A stretch of DNA of 37,441 bases from positions 1-37,441 of the forward strand of contig JBAVEL010000188.1 of the NCBI GenBank assembly GCA_049587715.1. Reading direction: 5' to 3'. The stretch is from JBAVEL01 sp049587715. Its GTDB lineage: Bacteria > Bacteroidota > Ignavibacteria > UBA10030 > UBA6906. The first letter of the stretch is position 1. Each line of letters opens with the position of its first letter. The translations under genes were made by a program, and so were the position numbers. This document shows positions 8,954 through 16,938 of this stretch, piece after piece. Under the pieces are notes generated by a model. That model was not told the origin of the DNA. It saw nothing but the letters and a program-made list of their open reading frames with translations, and searched no databases.

Positions 8954-9715
8954 GTGAGAAGAATCCTGGAACAGCTCCTCTGGCGTTGCAGGGCTGCACT
9001 GCTCCGATACCGGTTCTCGTACCGGCATACGGGAGAGAGAGTCTGTCCCGAGGTGCCCGATGCGAACTACGAGGCGCACCGTCAGGTGTACCGCTTCATG
9101 GCGCAGTTCGTGCAGGGGAGGGAGGTGCTGGATGTGGGGTGCGGCACCGGCTACGGTTCACACCATCTCCTCCAGTCGGGGGCTGCCCGCGTGACGGGCA
9201 TCGACTATTCCCCCCAGGCAGTTGCGTACGCCCGGCGGACCTTTCCCGATTCCCGGCTTTTCTTCGAGCAGATGGACGCCGGGCATCTGGTCTTCGCGGA
9301 TGCATCCTTCGATGTGGTCTGCAGTTCGGAGAACATCGAACACCTCCCGGATCCCGAGGCAAATGCGGCGGAGATGCGGCGGGTGCTCAGGCGGGGCGGG
9401 ATCCTGCTCCTTGGAACTCCCAACAAGGAGATCTCCTCGCCCGACTCCGGGAAGAGCCCCAATCCCTTCCACCTCCGGGAGTTTACCTATGCGGAGCTGG
9501 AGGGCCTTCTCCGGCGTCACTTCGCCTCCGTCCACATCTTTGAAAACACCCTGGAGAGCGGAAGCGAAACCGGGCGCCGGATGAAGGCGCAAAGAAGAGC
9601 CGGAGGCCGGCTGGGCATCGAGGCGGGGGGACGGGACAGCGTCGTCCTGGAGGGGAGGAGGGTGGAACTGGGAGAACTCCGGAACACGCATTCATTCATG
9701 GCCCTCTGCTGGTGA
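8954..9715 (+). CDS. Class I SAM-dependent methyltransferase (second in glycan cluster)
   Basis: A 253-aa protein starting with GTG 8954, 7 nt after the upstream stop; the initiation codon choice rests on that spacing. Motif I is VLDVGCGTGYG, followed by VTGIDYSPQAVAYARR and the Methyltransf_11-like segment FDVVCSSENIEHLPDPEAN, then LRRGGILLLGTPN. The C-terminal 70 residues are basic and less conserved. Placement between glycosyltransferases suggests sugar or glycolipid methylation (inference). It is not closely similar to the methyltransferase at 4775, so the two probably act on different positions or substrates. Confidence 0.85.
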   Translation: MRRILEQLLWRCRAALLRYRFSYRHTGERVCPEVPDANYEAHRQVYRFMAQFVQGREVLDVGCGTGYGSHHLLQSGAARVTGIDYSPQAVAYARRTFPDSRLFFEQMDAGHLVFADASFDVVCSSENIEHLPDPEANAAEMRRVLRRGGILLLGTPNKEISSPDSGKSPNPFHLREFTYAELEGLLRRHFASVHIFENTLESGSETGRRMKAQRRAGGRLGIEAGGRDSVVLEGRRVELGELRNTHSFMALCW

Positions 9716-10740
9716 ACGCAACCGGAGATCCGCAGGACCCCTTTGTCAGCGTCGTGGTCGTGAACCACAACGGCCGGGATGTGCTTCTTCCCTGTCTGGA
9801 GAGCGTATACGCCCAGCCCCACAGGAATCTGGAGGTGATTCTTGTGGACAATGCCTCCACCGACTCGAGCGTCGCCTCGGTCCGGGAGGAGTTCCCCGGG
9901 GTGCGCATTCTCTCCAACAGGACCAACCGGGGTTTTGCGGGACCCTGCAACCAGGGGGTGGAGGCGGCCCGGGGGGAGTACGTGGTGCTCCTGAACAACG
10001 ATACCGTGGTAACCGATTCCTGGATCGGCGGGCTCCTGAGGACGATGGCCGACCCGCATGTGGGCGCGGCCGCATCCCGGGTGGTGACCGACGGGGTTCC
10101 GGCCCGGTTCTATGAGATGAACGGGACGCTCAACTACGCGGGGTACAACATCATGCGGCACTTCGCCGATCTCAGCATGGTCTTCTTTGCCGGCGGGGCG
10201 TCCCTGATGTTCCGGAAGTCGGTTGTGGGGCTTCCCTTCCCGGAGGTCTTCTTCCTCTACCAGGAGGATGTGTTCCTGTCGTGGCGCCTGCGGCTCCGGG
10301 GTTACGATATCCGGATGGCGCAGGATTCCCTTGTGTACCATCGGGGGAGCGTTTCGGCCAAGCGGGCGTTCCCCCCGGAGGTGACCTTCTACCAGGAGCG
10401 GAACCGGCTCCTGAATTGCCTCCTTCTCTACGAGGGAAAGACACTGGTCCGGTTGTCTCCCTACTTTCTCCTGGATGCGGCGGCAAAGACGGTGCTGAGC
10501 GTGCTGGCGGGCCGGAAATCCCTGCGGGGCATCCTCCGGGCCTACGGCTCGGTTTCCACCCACGGAGGGTGGATTCTGAAGGAACGCCGCGCGCTCCGGC
10601 GGGAGCGCATCATGGGCGATCGGGCGGTCCTCCGTCTCATGAGTTCCAAGGTGATGGAGGGGGAATCGCCGCTTGCGGCGACCTTGAACGGGGCCTCCCG
10701 TCTCTATGCACGCATGGTCGGACTCCGGCGTCATGACTGA
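9712..10740 (+). CDS. Glycosyltransferase family 2, GT 4 of 6
   Basis: A 342-aa GT2 enzyme starting at GTG 9712, which overlaps the upstream stop as GTGA. It shows VSVVVVNHNGRDVLLPCLES, VILVDNASTDSS, NRGFAGPCNQG, NNDTVV at the metal site and FFLYQEDVFLSWRLRLRGYD. It is more divergent than the other family members. It has a longer region between the metal site and the acceptor loop (FYEMNGTLNYAGYN and FFAGGASLMFRKS) and a basic C-terminus. Its role in the shared glycan pathway is inferred from position. Confidence 0.87.
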   Translation: MNATGDPQDPFVSVVVVNHNGRDVLLPCLESVYAQPHRNLEVILVDNASTDSSVASVREEFPGVRILSNRTNRGFAGPCNQGVEAARGEYVVLLNNDTVVTDSWIGGLLRTMADPHVGAAASRVVTDGVPARFYEMNGTLNYAGYNIMRHFADLSMVFFAGGASLMFRKSVVGLPFPEVFFLYQEDVFLSWRLRLRGYDIRMAQDSLVYHRGSVSAKRAFPPEVTFYQERNRLLNCLLLYEGKTLVRLSPYFLLDAAAKTVLSVLAGRKSLRGILRAYGSVSTHGGWILKERRALRRERIMGDRAVLRLMSSKVMEGESPLAATLNGASRLYARMVGLRRHD

Positions 10741-11674
10741 TGTGAGCGCCATCGTGGTGGCCTGGAACTCCGCTCCCTGGATCGGGCCCTGTCTGGGGTC
10801 CCTCATGCGCGGAGCCGGACACCGGACTCTGGAGGTGCTGGTGGTGGACAACGCCTCCACGGACGGTTCCGCCGCCGCGGCCCGGAGCGCGTGTCCGGCG
10901 GCCCGGGTCATCGTGAATGCGGAGAACCGGGGTTTTGCCGCGGCCAACAACCAGGCGCTGGGAATCGCCCGGGGACGCTACCTGCTCCTTCTGAATCCCG
11001 ACGCGGAGATCCTGGGCGATGGGCTGGAGCGCCTGGTGGAATTCATGGAGTCGCGGCCCGGCGTCTGGGCCGCAGGGCCCGCCCTATGGAACACGGACGG
11101 GAGTCCCCAGCGGACGGGCGTCCGCTTTCCCAACTGGTGGAACATCCTCTCGGAAGCCCTCTTGCTCGACCGGATGTTCCCCCGCACGCGCCTCTTCGGC
11201 GGCCACCGGGAGCTGTATGTTCCCGCGGATCGGTCCCGGAGCGTGGACTATGTGCAGGGATCCTGCCTGCTCGTGCGCCGGGAGGCCATGCAGTCGGTGG
11301 GGATGCTGGATGAGAGGTTCTTCATGTACTTCGAAGAAACGGACTGGTGCTACAGAATGAGACAGAAGGGGGGAGAGGTCTGGGTCGCGGCCTCCTCCCG
11401 GGCTCTGCACCACGGGGGCGGCCCCGGGTCCCTGTACGATGAGGCGAAGCTGGTGCACTACCACCGCTCTCTCCTTGCCTTCTACGCGAAGCACTACGGC
11501 CGCATCCCGCTTCTGCTCATCCGCCCCCTTCTCATCCTGCGGAGTCTTCTCCGCGTCCTCCTCCGGCTCCCTGCCGCCCTGACGGAAGGCGACGGGCAGG
11601 GGGCCGCCCGTTCGGCCATCCGGGGCCACCGGAGGGTGATCCGCATGATGTTGGGAGGGGAGGGGGCGCGATGA
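10733..11674 (+). CDS. Glycosyltransferase family 2, GT 5 of 6
   Basis: A 313-aa rhamnosyltransferase-type GT2. ATG 10733 overlaps the preceding coding region by 8 nt and places VSAIVVAWNSAPWIGPCLGS at the N-terminus, as in its paralogues; an upstream in-frame ATG at 10706 would add nine residues. Motifs are VLVVDNASTDGS, NRGFAAANNQALG, LLLNPDAEI, LDRMFPRTRLFG and MYFEETDWCYRMRQKG. The C-terminal basic-hydrophobic segment (LLLIRPLLILRSLLRVLL) may bind the membrane. It is a paralogue of the GT at 7990. Confidence 0.88.
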   Translation: MTDVSAIVVAWNSAPWIGPCLGSLMRGAGHRTLEVLVVDNASTDGSAAAARSACPAARVIVNAENRGFAAANNQALGIARGRYLLLLNPDAEILGDGLERLVEFMESRPGVWAAGPALWNTDGSPQRTGVRFPNWWNILSEALLLDRMFPRTRLFGGHRELYVPADRSRSVDYVQGSCLLVRREAMQSVGMLDERFFMYFEETDWCYRMRQKGGEVWVAASSRALHHGGGPGSLYDEAKLVHYHRSLLAFYAKHYGRIPLLLIRPLLILRSLLRVLLRLPAALTEGDGQGAARSAIRGHRRVIRMMLGGEGAR

Positions 11675-12675
11675 ACAATCCCTTCTTCAGCGTCGTGATC
11701 CCCACGCGGAACCGGGTGGGCTCTCTGCTCCGGTGCCTGGGGTCCCTCGAGTCCCAGACCCTGCCGCCCGGGCAGTTCGAGGTTCTCATTGCAGACGACG
11801 GGTCCACGGACGGTACGGCGCGGGAACTGGACCTCCGCTCCTATCCCTTCCCCCTCCGGGTGATTCCCTCGGGAGGGAGAGGTCCGGGAGCGGCCCGCAA
11901 CGCCGCTGCACGGGAGGCCGCGGGACGATTCCTTGCGTTCACGGAAGACGATGTGGTGCCGGATGCCTGCTGGCTCGAGAGGGCCAGGATGCATCTGGAG
12001 GGGAATCCCCCCTGTATCCTGGAAGGGAAGACTCTCCTGGAGGGTACCGGCGCCCCCGTACGGCGGTTCGAGAGGCACCCGCGGCCCTCCTTCATCCCGT
12101 GCAATCTGTTCGTTCCACGGGATGTGTTCCGGACCCTGGGGGGCTATGCGGAGGAGTTCTACGACGGGGGCGGAGGCCTCTACTTCCGGGAGGACGCCGA
12201 CTTCGGCTTCAGGGCTCTGGACGGGGGGATTCCATGGTCCTGGGCCGCCGACGTGCAGGTCTCTCACCCGGTGCAGTTCGGGACCCTCGGTGCGGCCCTG
12301 CGGCATGCCCGCCGGTACTATTTCGATCCTCTGCTGTACAGACGCCACCCCCTCCGCTACCGGAGCCTGATCGAGGTGAAGAACGTGATGGGTCTGGAGC
12401 TCCGGCGCCCGATGCACTACCTGGCGGGTCCGGTCCTCCTGGCTGCCCTGTGGTGTGCGGTTTCCCTGCTCGCGGGGGACCGGAGCGGCGCGGCGGCCTC
12501 GGGCGTTGTGCTGTTTGCCGGAGGGGTTCTCGTCCGCTGCCGGTACGAAGGGGGGAAGGCCTTCCGGCCTCTGGCTCTGGCGGGGTCTCCGGCGTATCTT
12601 GCCGTGAGTGCAGTCTATGTCTGGTCCCTGCTCCGGGGGTGTGTGCGTTTCCGCTCCTTCGGCCTTCTCCTGTAG
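11671..12675 (+). CDS. Glycosyltransferase family 2 with C-terminal membrane helices, GT 6 of 6
   Basis: A 334-aa GT2 of a different subtype from the preceding five. It has SVVIPTRNRVGSLLRCLGS, IADDGSTDGT, GPGAARNAA and TEDDVVPDACWL, the last being an acidic cluster at the metal site. The segment YFREDADFGFRALDGG follows. The final 80-90 residues contain two or three predicted membrane helices (YLAGPVLLAALWCAVSLLAG, then AAASGVVLFAGGVLV), so it is probably an integral inner-membrane enzyme. ATGA overlap with GT 5. It is the last gene of the chain that starts at 162; the next gene begins 167 nt later. Confidence 0.87.
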   Translation: MNNPFFSVVIPTRNRVGSLLRCLGSLESQTLPPGQFEVLIADDGSTDGTARELDLRSYPFPLRVIPSGGRGPGAARNAAAREAAGRFLAFTEDDVVPDACWLERARMHLEGNPPCILEGKTLLEGTGAPVRRFERHPRPSFIPCNLFVPRDVFRTLGGYAEEFYDGGGGLYFREDADFGFRALDGGIPWSWAADVQVSHPVQFGTLGAALRHARRYYFDPLLYRRHPLRYRSLIEVKNVMGLELRRPMHYLAGPVLLAALWCAVSLLAGDRSGAAASGVVLFAGGVLVRCRYEGGKAFRPLALAGSPAYLAVSAVYVWSLLRGCVRFRSFGLLL

Positions 12676-12842
12676 GAGGGCTTGGGCGGAGCCGGGACCT
12701 TCTCGCGTGAGAGGAACGGGAGACCGCCCGCCCGGGGCTGCGGATGGCCCGGGGGTGCTGGATGCTGCGATGAGCCGGGGACACGGCGGACCCATCGGTG
12801 CCTCATGTGCATGATGACACGGATTACCCTGGAGACAACGGA
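12676..12842 (+). other. Gap between the glycan operon and nadD
   Basis: 167 nt without a convincing gene. It contains GGGCGG and CCGCCC arms about 30 nt apart with a weak inner hairpin, but no T-tract and no clear promoter. The segment GGCGGAGCC near 12688 weakly resembles part of the GC-rich palindrome described at 20751. Confidence 0.4.
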
Positions 12843-13433
12843 ATGAACCTGGGCGTCTTCGGCGGGACTTTCAACCCGCCGCACCACGGCCATCTCCTGG
12901 CGGCCGAGTTCGTTCGGGAGCGCCTCTCCCTGGATCGCGTGTTTTTTGTTCCCACGGCCGCGCCCCCTCACAAGCGCGACCTCGCGCTGCCGGAGGCCCG
13001 GCACCGGATGGAGATGCTGCGGCTTGCCGTGCGCGAGAATCCCTTTTTCTCCGTTTCAGAGGTGGAACTGGCCAGGGGGGGGGTCTCGTACACCGTGGAT
13101 ACGCTTCGCCAGTTCCGGGGTCTCCATCCCTCCGCAGATCTGCTGTTTCTCCTCGGGTCGGACGGTTATGCGGAGTTCCACACATGGCGGGAGCCCGAAG
13201 GCATCCTGGAGCTGGCCAGGGTGGTGGTCATGGCACGACCCGGGTACGCCCTTCCTCCCGGGGCTTCCCGGGACCGGCGCGTGGAGCTGGTGGAGGTGCC
13301 GCAGATTGCCATCGAGTCCCGTCTGATCCGTCGCCGGGTGCGGGAGGGGAGGTCCATCCGGTACATGCTGCCCCCGGCGGTGGAAACCTACATCCGCCGG
13401 AACGGACTCTACAGGGGAGAAGGAACCGCCTGA
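12843..13433 (+). CDS. nadD: Nicotinate-nucleotide adenylyltransferase
   Basis: A 196-aa enzyme that joins nicotinate mononucleotide and ATP to give deamido-NAD in cytoplasmic NAD synthesis. The nucleotidyltransferase signature GGTFNPPHHGHL lies at residues 7-18, LLFLLGSDGYAEFHTW carries the substrate loop, and the C-terminal region ESRLIRRRVREGRSIRYM takes the place of the usual ISST motif, followed by LPPAVETYI. Length is normal for bacterial NadD. ATG 12843 follows GGAG with 8-nt spacing; an in-frame ATG at 12798 would add an unusual N-terminal extension. A nine-G run (13075-13083) sits in the gene. Confidence 0.93.
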   Translation: MNLGVFGGTFNPPHHGHLLAAEFVRERLSLDRVFFVPTAAPPHKRDLALPEARHRMEMLRLAVRENPFFSVSEVELARGGVSYTVDTLRQFRGLHPSADLLFLLGSDGYAEFHTWREPEGILELARVVVMARPGYALPPGASRDRRVELVEVPQIAIESRLIRRRVREGRSIRYMLPPAVETYIRRNGLYRGEGTA

Positions 13434-13469
13434 GGGTACGCGCGGATTTACGCGGCTCGCTTCATCGGG

Positions 13470-13498
13470 TTGATTGGGGTCCGCCCTTTTGTTACCTT
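13470..13498 (+). promoter_or_regulatory. Sigma70-like promoter of tRNA-Arg
   Basis: TTGATT at 13470-13475 and TACCTT at 13493-13498 are separated by exactly 17 nt. The predicted start lies a few bases before the tRNA 5' end at 13509, as expected for a tRNA promoter. Confidence 0.65.
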
Positions 13499-13508
13499 AC
13501 TTCGATAG

Positions 13509-13584
13509 GCCCTCGTAGCTCAGCAATGGATAGAGCGACGGTTTCCTAAACCGCAGGTCGGCAGTTCGAATCTGCCCGAGGGCA
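13509..13584 (+). tRNA. tRNA-Arg (anticodon CCT, reads AGG)
   Basis: A 76-nt cloverleaf. The acceptor stem is GCCCTCG paired with CGAGGGC, the D stem GCTC/GAGC, the anticodon loop TTCCTAA with anticodon CCT, and the T arm GGCAG-TTCGAAT-CTGCC. The outermost anticodon-stem pair is an A-C mismatch. The discriminator is A and no CCA is encoded directly after it. Confidence 0.93.
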
Positions 13585-13617
13585 CACCATCATCACGGAA
13601 CAAAAGCCCCTTTCCGC

Positions 13618-15306
13618 ATGCGAATGAGCCGAGCCTTCATCCCCACGGTCAAGGAGATTCCCTCCGACGCCGTCATCCCCAGCCATCAGCTCATGATCAG
13701 GGCGGGCATGATCCGCCTGCTTGCGGCGGGGGTGTACGCCTTTCTTCCTCTGGGACAGCGGGCCATGCGCAAAGCGGCCCGGGTGGTGAGGGAGGAGATG
13801 GATGGGATCGGAGGTCAGGAGTTCCATCTTCCTGCCCTCAGCCCGCTGGATCTCTGGGAGCAGACCGGACGGGTGGCGGCCTTCGGGGACACCCTGTTTC
13901 ACCTGAAGAACCGGGCGCTGGTTCTGGCTCCCACGCACGAAGAGGTCATCGGCTGGCTGGCCCGGAACCATATCTCCTCGTACAAGGAGCTTCCCCAGAT
14001 CTGGTATCAGATCCAGACCAAGTTCCGGAACGAGCCTCGCCCCCGCTCGGGAGTACTCAGGGGAAGGCAGTTTCTCATGAAGGACAGCTACTCCCTGGAT
14101 GCCTCCTGGGAAGCCCTGGACCGTTCCTACGCGCTCCACGACGCGGCCTACCGCCGGATCTTCGAGCGCTGCGGTCTGGGGTTCTTCGTGGTGGGTGCTT
14201 CCAGCGGCGCCATGGGCGGAACCGGCTCCCAGGAATTCATGGTGGAGTCCGAGTCCGGGGAGGATCTGGTTGCCCTGGCGGAGGATGGTTCGTATGCGGC
14301 CAACCTGGAGGTGGCTTCCTCCCTGGTCCCTCCCGTGGGATGCGCGGGCGCGGGGGAGGCGCTGCGGGAGATCCATACCCCCAACGTCCGGACGATCGAC
14401 GAGCTCTCGGTGTTTCTGGGAGTGGACCCGCTCCGGCTGGCGAAGTCGGTGGTGTACTGGGCGGGCGATGCTCCCGTGCTGGTGCTCATGGCGGGGAACG
14501 ACGAGCTGAATGAGGCCAAGCTCAGTTCCCTGCTGGGGCTGCCCGTGCGGCAGGTGGAAGGGGAGAAGCTCCGGGAGCTGACGGGGGCCGACGGCGGGTC
14601 CATCGGTCCGGTGGGTCTGGAGGGTTTCCGGATCCTGGCGGACCGGCGCCTGCAGGGCGCCTCGGGCCTCACCAGCGGGGCCAACAGGAACGACTACCAC
14701 ATCGCGCACATCGATCTGGAGAGGGATTGCCGCGTGGAGGCATACGCAGACCTCCGCACGGTGCAGGGGGGGGAGACCAGCCCGAACGGAAAAAGCACGC
14801 TCCGCATCACGCGTGCCATCGAGCTGGGGCATATCTTCAAGCTGGGCACCAGGTATTCCGACGCTCTGGGGGTCACGTTCCTTGATGAACGGGGAGCCGC
14901 CCGGCCGGTCATCATGGGAAGCTACGGCATCGGCATCGAACGCATCGTGGCTTGCCACATCGAGCAGAGCCACGACGCGAACGGAATCATCTGGGACCGG
15001 GCGCTGGCCCCCTATCAGGTGCATCTCCTTCCCGTCACGAAAAGCCCGGCCGTGCTGGAGACGGCGGAGCGGCTGTACGGGGAGCTGACCTCTGCAGGCG
15101 TGGAGACGCTCTATGACGACCGGAAGGACGTCTCACCGGGTTTCCGGTTCAAGGATGCGGACCTGCTGGGGATGCCCTATCAGCTCATCATCGGCGAGAA
15201 GAACCTGGCCGCTGGGAAACTGGAGATCAAGGAAAGGAAGTCCGGCGAGCGCTCGCTCCTGGACGCGGACCTGGCAGTCCGGGAATTGATCCGGCTCACG
15301 GGCTGA
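13618..15306 (+). CDS. proS: Prolyl-tRNA synthetase (bacterial type with editing insertion)
   Basis: A 562-aa class II synthetase charging tRNA-Pro. Motif 2 lies in FRNEPRPRSGVLRGRQFLMK and motif 3 in GSYGIGIERIVA. Between them is the YbaK-like editing insertion (about residues 230-380, with VLVLMAGNDELNEAKLSSLL and GSIGPVGL), which hydrolyses mischarged Ala-tRNA-Pro in this subtype. The anticodon-binding domain follows (YQVHLLPVTKS to the C-terminus). Length is typical of ProS-type 1. There is no clear Shine-Dalgarno sequence; ATG 13618 and ATG 13624 are both possible starts. The gene begins 34 nt after the tRNA-Arg and may share its transcript. Confidence 0.95.
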   Translation: MRMSRAFIPTVKEIPSDAVIPSHQLMIRAGMIRLLAAGVYAFLPLGQRAMRKAARVVREEMDGIGGQEFHLPALSPLDLWEQTGRVAAFGDTLFHLKNRALVLAPTHEEVIGWLARNHISSYKELPQIWYQIQTKFRNEPRPRSGVLRGRQFLMKDSYSLDASWEALDRSYALHDAAYRRIFERCGLGFFVVGASSGAMGGTGSQEFMVESESGEDLVALAEDGSYAANLEVASSLVPPVGCAGAGEALREIHTPNVRTIDELSVFLGVDPLRLAKSVVYWAGDAPVLVLMAGNDELNEAKLSSLLGLPVRQVEGEKLRELTGADGGSIGPVGLEGFRILADRRLQGASGLTSGANRNDYHIAHIDLERDCRVEAYADLRTVQGGETSPNGKSTLRITRAIELGHIFKLGTRYSDALGVTFLDERGAARPVIMGSYGIGIERIVACHIEQSHDANGIIWDRALAPYQVHLLPVTKSPAVLETAERLYGELTSAGVETLYDDRKDVSPGFRFKDADLLGMPYQLIIGEKNLAAGKLEIKERKSGERSLLDADLAVRELIRLTG

Positions 15307-15316
15307 GAGGCAACCA

Positions 15317-16738
15317 GTGTCGGCACAGAGGTTTCTTGCCGGCGGGCGCTGGCTGGAATCGGACCGCAGGGTCACCGTCCGCAATCCCTGGAACGGCCGC
15401 ACGGCCTCGGAGGTGTTCCTGGCCTCGGGGGAGGACATCCGGGATGCGGTCTGCGGGGCCGCGGAGGCCTTCGGGAAGACCCGTTTCCTTCAGGCATATG
15501 AGCGGGCAGGAATCCTCAACCGGATTGCGGCGGAGGTGGAGGCCTCCGCCGAGTGCTTTGCCCGCACCATCACCGATGAAACGGGGAAGCCCATTTCCTA
15601 TTCCCGGACCGAGGTGGATCGGAGCGTTTTCACATTCCGCACCGCGGCCCAGGAAGCCACCCGGATGGAAGGGTCGGTGCTTCCGTTGGATCTGGCCCCC
15701 CACTCCCGCTCCCGCACGGGGATCCTCAGGCGGTTTCCGCTTGGTCCCGTGGCGGCCATAACCCCCTTCAACTTCCCACTGAACCTGGTGGCGCACAAGG
15801 TGGCCCCGGCCATTGCGGTGGGGAACACGGTGCTCCTGAAACCCTCCTCCTCGGCACCCCTCACGGCACTCCTGCTGGGGGCGATCATCCACGAAAGTGG
15901 ACTGCCGCCGGGGGCACTGAGTGTCCTCCCCGGGCCGGGAGCTGAGATGGGGCAACTTATTGAATCGCCGGAGGTTAAGCTTATCAGCTTCACAGGAAGT
16001 CCGGGGGTAGGCTGGGACCTCAAGGCCCGGGCCGGGAAGAAGAAGATCGTGCTTGAGCTGGGGGGAAATGCCGCGGTCGTGGTGGATGAATCGGCAGATC
16101 TGGACTTCGCCATCGGCAGGATCCTTCCGGGGGCGTTCGGGAATGCGGGGCAATCGTGCATTGCGGTCCAGCGGATCTACGTCCACCGCGCCCTGTATGC
16201 CGAATTCGAGCGCCGATTGCTGGATTCGGTGGCCTGCCTTGCCGTGGGGGATCCCGGGGATGAGAAGACGGTGGTGGGCCCCATGATCGACGAAAAGGCC
16301 GCCCGGCAGGCGGAGGAATGGGTACGGGAGGCCCTCGGGGGGGGAGCGCGGCTCCTTGCGGGGGGAACGCGGGAAGGGGCCCTTCTGCACCCCACGGTCC
16401 TCTCGCATGTGAGCCGGGAGATGAAGGTGCATTCCGCGGAGGTCTTCGCTCCCGTGGTGACCATCGCGCCCTTTGACACGATGGAGGAGGCCATTGCCCT
16501 TGTGAACGACTCGTGTTACGGCCTCCAGGCCGGGATATTTACCGCCGATATCCGGCGGGCCTTCCAGGCATACGGGGAGATGGAGGTGGGAGGCGTGGTG
16601 GTGAACGACGTTCCGACATACAGGATCGACCACATGCCCTACGGCGGAATCAAGGACTCCGGATTCGGACGGGAGGGCATCCGGTATGCCATGGAGGGAA
16701 TGACGGAGCTGAAACTGCTGGTACTCAACCTCGCATGA
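15317..16738 (+). CDS. Aldehyde dehydrogenase family protein (NAD(P)-dependent)
   Basis: A 473-aa soluble ALDH-superfamily enzyme oxidising an aldehyde to the acid. It carries the cofactor motif FTGSPGVG, the general base Glu247 in LELGGN and the catalytic nucleophile Cys281 in GNAGQSCIAVQR. The segment PFNFPLNLVAHKVAPA and the C-terminal PYGGIKDSGFGREG are standard for the family. The overall pattern resembles lactaldehyde/non-phosphorylating glyceraldehyde-3-phosphate dehydrogenase-like members, but substrate choice is uncertain. GTG 15317 is chosen because GAGAGG (15305-15310) lies 6 nt upstream; the gene starts 10 nt after proS and is probably cotranscribed with it. Confidence 0.9.
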   Translation: MSAQRFLAGGRWLESDRRVTVRNPWNGRTASEVFLASGEDIRDAVCGAAEAFGKTRFLQAYERAGILNRIAAEVEASAECFARTITDETGKPISYSRTEVDRSVFTFRTAAQEATRMEGSVLPLDLAPHSRSRTGILRRFPLGPVAAITPFNFPLNLVAHKVAPAIAVGNTVLLKPSSSAPLTALLLGAIIHESGLPPGALSVLPGPGAEMGQLIESPEVKLISFTGSPGVGWDLKARAGKKKIVLELGGNAAVVVDESADLDFAIGRILPGAFGNAGQSCIAVQRIYVHRALYAEFERRLLDSVACLAVGDPGDEKTVVGPMIDEKAARQAEEWVREALGGGARLLAGGTREGALLHPTVLSHVSREMKVHSAEVFAPVVTIAPFDTMEEAIALVNDSCYGLQAGIFTADIRRAFQAYGEMEVGGVVVNDVPTYRIDHMPYGGIKDSGFGREGIRYAMEGMTELKLLVLNLA

Positions 16739-16789
16739 AGCTTGCGGGGGCGCACGGATCTGCCGAGAGAGCCGCCCCTTCCGCCTGAT

Positions 16790-16818
16790 GGCTCATCCCC
16801 TCTGTGAGAAGAGGAGCC
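16790..16818 (+). terminator. Weak hairpin after the aldehyde dehydrogenase gene
   Basis: GGCT/AGCC outer and CCTCT/AGAGG inner arms form a bulged hairpin with loop GTGAGA. It is followed by a pyrimidine-rich stretch with only short T runs. It could be a poor intrinsic terminator separating the proS-ALDH transcript from dnaE. Confidence 0.3.
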
Positions 16819-16871
16819 GCGCGTCCCTTTCCCTTCTGGACAAGATGTGCAAAAGTAACCTCGTTCGGGTC

Positions 16872-16900
16872 TTGATTTTCCATCCCTCGGTGCATACCAT
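16872..16900 (+). promoter_or_regulatory. Sigma70-like promoter of dnaE
   Basis: TTGATT at 16872-16877 and TACCAT at 16895-16900 have a 17-nt spacer. It is nearly the same promoter as that of tRNA-Arg at 13470. The predicted start near 16907 gives a leader of about 30 nt before ATG 16939. Confidence 0.55.
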
Positions 16901-16938
16901 CAGCTTGCCCGCGCCCGACACGACGCGCAACTACTGCG

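Noticed and set aside
13546..15024. Minus-strand open frame opposite proS
   Set aside because: It overlaps the tRNA-Arg and proS, shows no domain, and has antisense-type composition.
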